From positions 1-13,496 of the forward strand of contig JAFZQP010000134.1 in the NCBI GenBank assembly GCA_017620345.1: a stretch of 13,496 bases of DNA, written 5' to 3'. The translations under genes and the position numbers were made by a program. A model generated the notes under the pieces. That model ran no database searches. It was not told where the DNA came from and worked only from the letters and a program-made list of their open reading frames with translations. Source of the DNA: Lachnospiraceae bacterium. GTDB taxonomy: Bacteria; Bacillota_A; Clostridia; Lachnospirales; Lachnospiraceae. Below are positions 7,197 through 13,496 of the stretch, one piece after another (the stretch's first letter is position 1; every line of letters begins with the position of its first letter).

Positions 7197-8516
7197 ATGA
7201 AGGCGGTAGTACTTGAAATTAGGGACAGGAAGGCTGCGGTGCTCACGCACGGCGGTCAGATCATCAAAGTCGCCAACAAAGATTATATGGTTGGCCAGGA
7301 GATCGCTGTCATGGATGCCTCAGAGAGGATAGTCGATATAGCAAAGAGCGCCGGCAAATGGATGCCTGCGGCTGTAGCTGCTGCGTTCCTTGTTTTGGTA
7401 GGAAGGTTCACGACATTGTCGATGGAGCCGTACGGAGTCGTCAGTCTTGACGTCAATCCGTCGATCGAGTTTACGATCAACAGCAGGGACAAGGTATTGT
7501 CCGTTAACGGAGTCAATGACGACGGTAAGGATATTATAAACGGAATAGATGAGAAGGATCTGATCAATCAGACCATTGAGAAGGCTGTGAACGTTACGAT
7601 CGACAAGATCGAATCCGAAGGATATATGACTGCTGACACAAATTATGTTGTAATTGCAGCCAATACCGTCAAGGAAAGTCATACGGACGAGCTCGTTTCC
7701 AAGATAGATACGGCAGTAATTGAGAACAATGAAAATGTTGAGCCGATAACGATCAAGGCAACCGATGAAGAGGTTACCGAGGCAAGAGCAAAGGGCACAT
7801 CTGCCGGCAAGATGATCATAGTCAGCAAGCTTGACAGCGTTACCGAAGAGGTCATCGACAAGGATGAGTGGTTACACAAGAGTGTAGCCGATATCGTGAA
7901 GGAGTATGACAAGGTATCGGATATAGCATCCCTGACGGATGACAGCAAGGCTGCCACGAAGCCCGCAAGCAAGACATCAAACGACGCTTCCGACAGCAAG
8001 AAGGAAACAACCGATAAAGGTACCACGGAGGTTAAGTCGACTCCTACGACGACACCTGCCGCAACCCCAACAGCAACAAGCACACCTGCGGCAACCAAGG
8101 CTCCGTCAGCAACAGCAACACCTACACCTACACCGACTCCTGTACCGACAACGGCAGCAGCGGCAGTACCGACGCCTACACCCGCACCGTCATCGGGATC
8201 GACGACGACGTCACCGTCAGAGTCTGAGTCACCCGATCCGACAGCGGCACCCAAGCCTACACCTGCGCCGGTAGTGACTCCTGAGCCTACACCGGAGCCT
8301 ACTCCGATAATAGAGCCTCCGATGCCTGAGCCTACACCGGAGCCTACTCCGATAATAGAGCCTCCGATGCCTGAGCCTACACCGGAACCGGAGCCTGAAA
8401 ATCCGTCAAACGACCCAGAGACCGAAACGGAAGCCGGATCCGGAGAGACAGACAGTCAGGCGGTTGCGGAAGATACGGCTGATACAGCAGAAGCAGACAT
8501 TCCGGTCGAGATGTGA
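7197..8516 (+). CDS. rsgI: RsgI-type transmembrane anti-sigma factor with a Pro/Thr-rich extracellular tail
   Basis: This 439-residue protein should hold SigI inactive at the membrane. Residues 1-50 match the RsgI N-terminal cytoplasmic domain (KAVVLEIRDRKAAVLTHGG, YMVGQEIAV). One membrane helix lies at about 56-74. The conserved outer domain follows (75-240), with SLDVNPSIEFTIN; N87-P88 is the bond at which RsgI proteins are reported to self-cleave before regulated proteolysis. From about 250 to the end the tail is low-complexity Pro/Thr/Ala/Glu with two exact copies of EPTPEPTPIIEPPMP. Characterised clostridial RsgIs often end in a carbohydrate-binding or enzyme domain; none is visible here. 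The tail may span the wall or carry glycans (inference). The start at 7197 has AAAGGA at 7181-7186. An upstream in-frame ATG at 7122 would overlap the sigma gene and precede the family N-terminus. Confidence 0.9.
   Translation: MKAVVLEIRDRKAAVLTHGGQIIKVANKDYMVGQEIAVMDASERIVDIAKSAGKWMPAAVAAAFLVLVGRFTTLSMEPYGVVSLDVNPSIEFTINSRDKVLSVNGVNDDGKDIINGIDEKDLINQTIEKAVNVTIDKIESEGYMTADTNYVVIAANTVKESHTDELVSKIDTAVIENNENVEPITIKATDEEVTEARAKGTSAGKMIIVSKLDSVTEEVIDKDEWLHKSVADIVKEYDKVSDIASLTDDSKAATKPASKTSNDASDSKKETTDKGTTEVKSTPTTTPAATPTATSTPAATKAPSATATPTPTPTPVPTTAAAAVPTPTPAPSSGSTTTSPSESESPDPTAAPKPTPAPVVTPEPTPEPTPIIEPPMPEPTPEPTPIIEPPMPEPTPEPEPENPSNDPETETEAGSGETDSQAVAEDTADTAEADIPVEM
8283..8386 (+). repeat. 45-bp in-frame tandem repeat in the rsgI tail
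   Basis: Two identical 45-bp units (8283-8327 and 8328-8372) are followed by a 14-bp partial unit (8373-8386). Each full unit encodes 15 residues, EPTPEPTPIIEPPMP. The exact identity points to recent duplication, so copy number may differ between strains. It sits in a wider Pro/Thr codon-rich tract (about 8040-8400). Confidence 0.9.
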
Positions 8517-8535
8517 TCCGGATGTTCATATAGAT

Positions 8536-8570
8536 AAAGAGCCATGAACGTTCCCCGCCATGGCTCTTTT
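8536..8570 (+). terminator. Rho-independent terminator after rsgI
   Basis: AAAGAGCCATG (8536-8546) pairs perfectly with CATGGCTCTTT (8559-8569) across a 12-nt loop. The stem is 11 bp and is followed by a short T-tract, so it may also act from the reverse side. Confidence 0.9.
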
Positions 8571-8571
8571 C

Positions 8572-8600
8572 TTGAGTTTTGAGCTCTGCGAACATATAAT
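8572..8600 (+). promoter_or_regulatory. Sigma-A-type promoter for the three-gene membrane operon
   Basis: TTGAGT (8572-8577) and a perfect TATAAT (8595-8600) are separated by 17 nt, just after the rsgI terminator. Transcription would start near 8607. That makes the GTG at 8613 an unlikely start and favours the ATG at 8649. Confidence 0.75.
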
Positions 8601-8648
8601 GATAAGTGGATCGTGGACCGTAGATATAGTCCGGGAAGGGAACGGCAG

Positions 8649-9134
8649 ATGGAAAGTGATAAGATCAGATTAAGGCGCTATGAAGATGACCTGTACGTTA
8701 GCGGGACAGGTGCGATCGTCATGGGTATATGGGCAGTGACCAAGACGATAATGGAGCTGTTCTTTGTGTATACCGATATTTTCAAGTACGATAACGCCGA
8801 TCCGTCTGTAACAACAGCTGAATACATCATTTCATATATTCTGTTAGGGCTCATACTGGTGCTGATATTATGGTTCCATTATTATGCAGGGATCAATGCG
8901 GTAAGAGCCGCCAAGGGAAGGAAGTACAAAAAAGGATATTTTGCCATGACAGTGTTTCTGCTTGTTATGACGATCCTTTCTCTTGCTTCGTATGCGGATG
9001 ACGGCGACAGCAACAGTGATACTACAGCGGCTTCTTTTCTGGTCGATCTGACCACGATATATATTTTCGTCATGATCATCATATCATCGGTCCGGATCAG
9101 GAAACTTAAGAGTACACAGCAGGTGCGGGAGTAG
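8649..9134 (+). CDS. Small four-helix membrane protein of unknown function
   Basis: I do not recognise a family for this 161-residue protein. After a charged N-terminus (MESDKIRLRRYEDDLY) it has four hydrophobic segments, at about 17-44, 57-82, 96-112 and 130-150, and a basic tail (RIRKLKSTQQVRE). An acidic, polar stretch rich in Asp and Ser (DDGDSNSD) lies between helices three and four. No catalytic motif is seen. ATG 8649 is chosen because AAGGGAA (8636-8642) stands at a good distance, whereas GTG 8613, which would add 12 residues, lies about 6 nt from the predicted transcription start. It is the first gene of an operon; the next start is 6 nt after its stop. A small membrane partner of the following protein is possible, but only context suggests it. 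Confidence 0.85.
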   Translation: MESDKIRLRRYEDDLYVSGTGAIVMGIWAVTKTIMELFFVYTDIFKYDNADPSVTTAEYIISYILLGLILVLILWFHYYAGINAVRAAKGRKYKKGYFAMTVFLLVMTILSLASYADDGDSNSDTTAASFLVDLTTIYIFVMIIISSVRIRKLKSTQQVRE

Positions 9135-9140
9135 ACGGCT

Positions 9141-10256
9141 ATGCAGATGGATTTTCACTATTATGCTACATATTGCGCGGCATACCTTGCAGGGTACTCG
9201 CATGAGGAAAGCCTTGATATAGCCTACAGCGCACAGTTTGTTGATCATTGTTCGAGAACGCTTCTCGCGAAGATCAAGGGGCCGGCCGACGCGGCTACGA
9301 CGCAACTCCAGCTGGAGATGATGGATGCAAGGACCGACCCGATAGGACTTCAGGATATTACGAGGATCTGGGCGTCTTTTCATTTTCTGCCAAGGGACCT
9401 TTTTGCCGTTAAGAAGAAGTGCAGCAGGCGCTATCTTAACAAGTACAGACTGATATGCGGCCCGAACGGTGATCTTGTTGTACGGACGGTGGAGCTTGCC
9501 AAGGACAAACCTCTCCAGTCGGTTGGCATCGCCATGCATGTACTTGCGGATACATGGGCACACTCGTATTTTGCGGGAACGCCTTCGCTTGTCATAAACA
9601 ACACTAACTATGTGTTCTATGAACTGTTCCCCGACCAGGATGCATACCGCGAGAAACAGATCACATTCAGGCACAAAACGTCCGTTCCGGATGATCTTGA
9701 GAACAGCATATATACGAACAGTCTGTATCAGAGGAGTGAAAATACGATAATGAACCTCGGTCACGGCCGCGCGGGACATCTTCCGGATTACAGCTTTGCC
9801 AGGTACAGATATCTTCCGGCATGGGGCGATTACGAAGATATAATAAAGGATAATCCGTCCGATTACATGAAGGCGTTCACGCAGATGATCCATGCCATGA
9901 AATACATCCGCGGGCAGGTGCCTTCGTTTGAGAAGGAAGTGTACGATACCGAAGCCGTAGCCGAGCACAGGGACAGGATAAGGGAGATAATCGAAAAAAG
10001 ACAGCTTATCGCAAGCGAAGACTGGAAGGCTTTCGGAGAAGAACTGTCAGGTAAGAGTGTTACGGAATACGCGATGGATACGTATTTTGATGAATATATG
10101 AACAGCCCTGCGAATGAGAAGGATGATACGTTCCTCGGCAGGTTTATCCACGGCGCCATAGCCCATAAGGGAATGGTCATTGATGAGATATACAGGTCCG
10201 GCAATCCGCTTGCGGGTATTTCCAAACAGACCGACGTTCATGCAAAAGAGGGTTAA
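9141..10256 (+). CDS. DUF6765-like protein with a putative metal-binding hydrolase core
   Basis: This 371-residue protein has no signal peptide or membrane helix. It resembles the family I recall as DUF6765, which begins with a DFHYYATYCAAYLAGYSHEES-like motif. Possible metal ligands are many: H6, D35-H36 (FVDHCS), H133, D137 and H141 in MHVLADTWAHSYF, and H208, H213 and D216 in LGHGRAGHLPDY. The HxxxDxxAHS pattern is like that of zinc-dependent phospholipase C/P1-nuclease and Het-C type helical proteins, which use His and Asp to bind up to three metals. A phosphoester-cleaving role is inference only. The GGGAG at 9128-9132 serves the start and overlaps the upstream stop; the second Met at 9147 is a less likely start. 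The gene lies between two small membrane-protein genes in one operon, so action at the membrane is plausible. Confidence 0.8.
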   Translation: MQMDFHYYATYCAAYLAGYSHEESLDIAYSAQFVDHCSRTLLAKIKGPADAATTQLQLEMMDARTDPIGLQDITRIWASFHFLPRDLFAVKKKCSRRYLNKYRLICGPNGDLVVRTVELAKDKPLQSVGIAMHVLADTWAHSYFAGTPSLVINNTNYVFYELFPDQDAYREKQITFRHKTSVPDDLENSIYTNSLYQRSENTIMNLGHGRAGHLPDYSFARYRYLPAWGDYEDIIKDNPSDYMKAFTQMIHAMKYIRGQVPSFEKEVYDTEAVAEHRDRIREIIEKRQLIASEDWKAFGEELSGKSVTEYAMDTYFDEYMNSPANEKDDTFLGRFIHGAIAHKGMVIDEIYRSGNPLAGISKQTDVHAKEG

Positions 10257-10259
10257 GAT

Positions 10260-10796
10260 ATGACATTGATGCAGAGGATCAGAAAGATACTGTTCAATCT
10301 GGTTGTGATCGCTTTTGCCGCATATTTTATCTACGATCCGAGCGATGATGTATATAAATTCATCGTATATGTTCTTGCGACCGTAATGGCCGTAAAAGGC
10401 ATCAGAGATATATTTTTTTACTTCACAATGGCAAGGCATATGGTAGGGGGAAGGCTCATACTGTTCCAGGGAGTGATAATATTCGATTTTGCGCTGTTCA
10501 CGGCTTCACTGTCGGATGTTCCGAAGATATATATACTGATGTACCTGATCGGTATACATGCCTTCTCGGGTATCATTGAGATACTCCGTTCCAGGGAGGC
10601 AAAGCGCACTGTTGCCGGACCGTGGAAGCTGAAGTTTTCACATGGTATTGTTAACATCGCACTTGCGATCGCATGCCTTGTTTTTATCAGGTATTCGGGT
10701 ACTGTCATAATCATATTCGGGCTTGGTCTTATATACTCATCGACAGTCAGGATAATAAGTGCTTTAAGAAAAACAGCATTTATTGTCATCCAGTAA
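10260..10796 (+). CDS. DUF308/HdeD-like multi-pass membrane protein
   Basis: This 178-residue protein is almost entirely hydrophobic, with about six helices (near 10-25, 33-52, 64-82, 88-107, 125-143 and 147-165) separated by short basic loops. The paired-helix layout and segments such as YVLATVMAVKGIRDIF, GVIIFDFALF and IIFGLGLIYSSTVRIISAL resemble the DUF308 family that includes E. coli HdeD, an acid-resistance-associated membrane protein. The molecular function of the family is poorly known. The start is supported by AGAGGG (10247-10252), 7 nt upstream and overlapping the end of the previous gene; the two genes are 3 nt apart. It is the last gene of the operon, followed at once by a terminator. 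Confidence 0.8.
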   Translation: MTLMQRIRKILFNLVVIAFAAYFIYDPSDDVYKFIVYVLATVMAVKGIRDIFFYFTMARHMVGGRLILFQGVIIFDFALFTASLSDVPKIYILMYLIGIHAFSGIIEILRSREAKRTVAGPWKLKFSHGIVNIALAIACLVFIRYSGTVIIIFGLGLIYSSTVRIISALRKTAFIVIQ

Positions 10797-10800
10797 CGTC

Positions 10801-10837
10801 AAAATCGTTGATTTTATGCGAAAAATCAACGATTTTT
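10801..10837 (+). terminator. Strong rho-independent terminator ending the membrane operon
   Basis: AAAATCGTTGATTTT (10801-10815) pairs exactly with AAAATCAACGATTTT (10822-10836) across a 6-nt loop, giving a 15-bp stem ending in T residues. A-runs on the left arm make it symmetrical and probably bidirectional. Confidence 0.9.
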
Positions 10838-10838
10838 A

Positions 10839-10867
10839 TTGATATTCGCCCAATTTTGTAATATATT
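10839..10867 (+). promoter_or_regulatory. Sigma-A-type promoter for the large secreted-protein gene
   Basis: TTGATA (10839-10844) and TATATT (10862-10867) are 17 nt apart; each differs from consensus at one base. The promoter begins right after the preceding terminator and would give a 5' leader of about 80 nt. I see no c-di-GMP riboswitch or other known fold in that leader. Confidence 0.6.
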
Positions 10868-10945
10868 ATGTTTACCAAACTGTCTTTTTTTACAGGAAAT
10901 ACGTTATTTACGGATTCGGAAAGTAACTTAGGTTAAATAGAAAGT

Positions 10946-10950
10946 GGAGG
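10946..10950 (+). promoter_or_regulatory. Strong ribosome binding site of the large secreted-protein gene
   Basis: GGAGG stands 4 nt before the ATG at 10955. It fixes the start of a reading frame that has no stop before the window edge. Confidence 0.8.
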
Positions 10951-10954
10951 AAAT

Positions 10955-13496
10955 ATGAGAAAAAATCATTTACGCAAAACACCAAAAAGTATGATCTCAA
11001 TCCTGCTTGCCGCTATCATGACGGTAAGTATGTTCTCTACCGTTATGGCGGAAGAGACAGTGACAGATGAGGCTGTAGTTACACAGGAGGATCTGCCTGT
11101 TGCCGCGGAAGCTGAAGAAGTTGTGGTAACTGAGGAAGATGAGGCTCCGAAGCTTACGGCGGAGGATATCGTAAACGGTGGTATGTCACCTGACGTGGTA
11201 GTTGAGAGCCTTGAAGAGGTTTGTGATAATGCGGAGCCGATAAGCAAGGACGACTATACGATAACAAGGTATGGCAGCCGCGTTTCCATCAGGAATAATG
11301 TCCCAAAGACTACAGATACATCAAAAGATCTGTATGCTATCATCCTGTACAAGGACGAGTCCAAACAGAAAAAGACTCTTTACTGGGGAACAAGGATCGA
11401 AACGGGCGCGGAAGTATCGCTTTATCATTTTTATGATGAAAAGGGATACGAAATACCTGTGGGATCCCAAGGAGATTACACGGTTCTTCTCGGAAGAGAG
11501 TATACATGGGAAGGAATGGAAGAGTCAGACAATCACTTCGGTATAATCGGATGGGAATATGATGATGCGGGAAAATCGGTGCCTTTTAATATCGAAGACA
11601 CATTTGATATTCCGGCAAGCTCCATTCATGATGATACCCCAACACAGTGGAAGGACGGATATACCGGTATTAAGATGGCCGCAACCGTTACTCCCAACCT
11701 TCAGATCAAGATCACATGGGCGCCTGACGGCAAAGACGATAAGCAGAAGACATATAAGAAATATAAACTGTATGAGCTTACAGAGGATTCATCCTCCGAA
11801 ACAGGATACAAAGAAGAGCAGCGTTGGCCCCTTGATAAGAGCAAGAAGCCGGCAGACGCACCTTCAGCTTCCAAATCGGCAACACTTGAAGTGGCAATAG
11901 ATCAGGAAGATCTGGTACTGAACAGTTCTCTTTTGTATATGCTTAAATGCTATGATGCTGACGGAACAACAGTATTGGATACGTACGTTTCACCCGTTGC
12001 ACCGTATGCATTGGAGATACAGACCGGATATGATATCAAATGTACACAGCCCAAATCCGGCAGCAATATGGCCTACAGGTTCCAGCTTGCCAAGGTGAAC
12101 AAGGATAACGACGGCAAGAAGATCACTGAAGGCTTCCAGGATGGCTGGAGTTCGGATACTTTATTTAACGAAATGTATTCAATAGGGGAATACCCTGTTA
12201 AGAAAAAGACTGTCAAGGCAGTAGAACTTACATATTCAAGAGGCGAGCCGGATATTGCTCTTGGCAAGGCTGCATACGGAAGAGTCAGGACCGTAGCGTT
12301 TCTTAACGACCTTGTGGCCGTATCGGCACCTTCAAATGTACTGACGTGCAAGAACGGTCCCGAGACTTGTTATGTATTGGATATCGCCGGTGTAAGATAT
12401 GATCCCCTTGATGCAAAGAATAATTCAAATACACAGAATATAAAACGTGCCCAGATCCACTGGGATCGCATCAATGAGAAGGATCCGGGAGATTTTGAAT
12501 GGGAAGATGTATATCTTCATTGCAAAGATGCCGGAACTTGTGCAAAGAGCGGAGAGGTATTCTTCGTTGCACCGAAAGATGAGTCGGATATCAAGGCATA
12601 TGACCTTCTTAGAAGCGATAAGAAGAACGGAGTATACAAAAAGATCAAGACATATGCCAAGGGTGCGAAGGATCTCCTTCCGGTGGGTACTGAGGAGTAT
12701 TCCGGAATGCCCGTATACGCAATGCAGTACACTTCTTTCGTTCCGGAAACAGAGTACTATTATGCCGTACGTGCCGTATCAAAGACCGGAAGCACTCCGG
12801 GATCCAGATGGGAAGGATTTGCAAATACGACAACTTGCGATGCGGTTCAGCATATGGAACTCTTTGAGGCAGATCCGACAATGATCGCTCTTATCTGGAA
12901 GCATGATGATTGTGCAAAACAGTATTTCTTATACAGAGATACAAAGCCGATAGATAATGTTGAAGAGTATCTTGCAAAAGGAAATGCGCCATATGCCAAG
13001 ATATCGGGTTCAAGCTATAAAAAGCTCACGGAAGACGGAGAAACCTATCAGTACCACCTGTACTATGATAAAGGCAAGAAAGTAGTAACGGATCAGGAGT
13101 ATTACTATTTTGTACGTCCGATCTACAATACCAAGAAGATTACCGATCCTACGTACAACAAGGAGCTTTGTTCACAGGTAGTAAGAGGAAAAGCTACCGC
13201 GAAGTATGCAAGGGTCAAGAACTTTACGGGAGCGAATTATTCCATTAAGAATGTACTGTTATCCTTCAGCCAGACGCAGAGGCTCACGCAGTACAGGATA
13301 TTCAGACTGAAAGTTGATAAAAACGTCACGACTCTACCGTCTGACATGCAACCGAATATCACTGACGAATATGATCCGGATAAGGAAACCTATGAACAGT
13401 TTGAAGATAGGATTGACGCATGGAAGCTTGAGGATTGGAAGACGTTCATGGCCAAATATCATGGTTGGGAATATGTAACTACCATAACCGGAGACG
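10955..13496 (+). CDS. Large secreted protein with fibronectin-III-like modules, 3'-truncated by the window
   Basis: The frame stays open for 847 codons and runs off the end. A Sec signal peptide is clear: RKNHLRKTPK basic start, hydrophobic stretch 13-30, likely cut after VMA32. An acidic Glu/Asp/Thr/Val-rich linker follows (33-70). Residues about 70-540 are a beta-strand-rich region I cannot assign, with few cysteines. From about 546 on, two or more FN3-like modules appear, with typical strand signatures YDLLRSDKKNGVYKKI, TEYYYAVRAVSKTGS, IALIWKHDDCAKQYFLYRD and QEYYYFVRPIYN. No enzyme motif is visible so far; the C-terminus and any wall anchor lie outside. A cell-surface or extracellular role is inferred from the export signal and modules. 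It has its own promoter and is not part of the preceding operon. Confidence 0.88.
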   Translation, partial: MRKNHLRKTPKSMISILLAAIMTVSMFSTVMAEETVTDEAVVTQEDLPVAAEAEEVVVTEEDEAPKLTAEDIVNGGMSPDVVVESLEEVCDNAEPISKDDYTITRYGSRVSIRNNVPKTTDTSKDLYAIILYKDESKQKKTLYWGTRIETGAEVSLYHFYDEKGYEIPVGSQGDYTVLLGREYTWEGMEESDNHFGIIGWEYDDAGKSVPFNIEDTFDIPASSIHDDTPTQWKDGYTGIKMAATVTPNLQIKITWAPDGKDDKQKTYKKYKLYELTEDSSSETGYKEEQRWPLDKSKKPADAPSASKSATLEVAIDQEDLVLNSSLLYMLKCYDADGTTVLDTYVSPVAPYALEIQTGYDIKCTQPKSGSNMAYRFQLAKVNKDNDGKKITEGFQDGWSSDTLFNEMYSIGEYPVKKKTVKAVELTYSRGEPDIALGKAAYGRVRTVAFLNDLVAVSAPSNVLTCKNGPETCYVLDIAGVRYDPLDAKNNSNTQNIKRAQIHWDRINEKDPGDFEWEDVYLHCKDAGTCAKSGEVFFVAPKDESDIKAYDLLRSDKKNGVYKKIKTYAKGAKDLLPVGTEEYSGMPVYAMQYTSFVPETEYYYAVRAVSKTGSTPGSRWEGFANTTTCDAVQHMELFEADPTMIALIWKHDDCAKQYFLYRDTKPIDNVEEYLAKGNAPYAKISGSSYKKLTEDGETYQYHLYYDKGKKVVTDQEYYYFVRPIYNTKKITDPTYNKELCSQVVRGKATAKYARVKNFTGANYSIKNVLLSFSQTQRLTQYRIFRLKVDKNVTTLPSDMQPNITDEYDPDKETYEQFEDRIDAWKLEDWKTFMAKYHGWEYVTTITGD

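Noticed and set aside
7679..8254. Minus-strand frame of 191 codons rich in Gly, Val, Ala and Asp
   Set aside because: This is the antisense of the Pro/Thr-rich anti-sigma tail; its low complexity mirrors the repeat.
8040..8400. CRISPR-like or minisatellite array
   Set aside because: The repeats are in-frame codon repeats of a Pro/Thr tail with no spacers, so they are coding low complexity and not a CRISPR.
9084..9968. Long open frame (294 codons) on the minus strand
   Set aside because: It lies antisense to the well supported DUF6765-like gene, has no ribosome binding site or recognisable domain, and is basic with a composition typical of a shadow frame.
10868..10954. Possible c-di-GMP riboswitch in the leader of the last gene
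   Set aside because: It was sought because of the diguanylate cyclase, but the conserved core and tetraloop-receptor pattern are absent and the leader is too AT-rich and short.
11271..12884. Several shorter + strand frames (for example 11271-11546, 11559-11900, 12447-12884)
   Set aside because: They fall inside the single uninterrupted frame that starts at 10955 with a signal peptide and strong ribosome binding site. They are Arg/Ser-rich off-frame reads.

Overview
The window looks like a chromosomal segment of a Gram-positive anaerobe of the class Clostridia, probably Lachnospiraceae (Butyrivibrio-like). This is inferred from GGAGG-type ribosome binding sites, a SigI/RsgI sigma/anti-sigma pair, very large secreted proteins built of Ig-like and NNK-type repeat modules, and moderate G+C. 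All recognisable genes lie on the + strand. No tRNA, rRNA, CRISPR array, transposase or phage gene is visible.

Region 1 (3-6259) is signalling and cell surface. It opens with the 3' end of a gene ending in a phospho-acceptor receiver domain, probably the C-terminus of a hybrid histidine kinase. A membrane-bound PAS-GGDEF diguanylate cyclase follows, then a 59-residue peptide with a classic double-glycine (VAGG) leader, then a 1424-residue secreted modular protein. The last three genes are packed tightly (1-nt stop/start contact, then a 5-nt gap) and look like one transcription unit ending at a hairpin terminator near 6272-6296. A perfect 10-bp inverted repeat brackets the likely promoter of this unit, and its right arm contains the cyclase start codon.

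Region 2 (6303-8569) is a sigma-I type sigma factor followed by its RsgI-type anti-sigma factor. The anti-sigma factor keeps the Asn-Pro motif at which RsgI proteins self-cleave, but its outer part is a long Pro/Thr/Glu-rich tail with a 45-bp tandem repeat and no recognisable sensor domain. A strong terminator closes the unit.

Region 3 (8572-10837) is a compact three-gene operon with a good housekeeping promoter: a small four-helix membrane protein, a His/Asp-rich protein resembling DUF6765 and metal-dependent hydrolases, and a DUF308/HdeD-like membrane protein. It ends in a 15-bp-stem terminator.

Region 4 (10839-13496) has a promoter, a strong ribosome binding site and the first 847 codons of another very large secreted protein with fibronectin-III-like modules, which runs off the window.

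The common theme is envelope signalling and surface display: a possible c-di-GMP source linked to an exported peptide and a surface protein, a transmembrane sigma/anti-sigma switch, and two giant exported proteins. No stretch over 300 bases lacks a gene; the longest gaps are 6260-6457 and 10797-10954.
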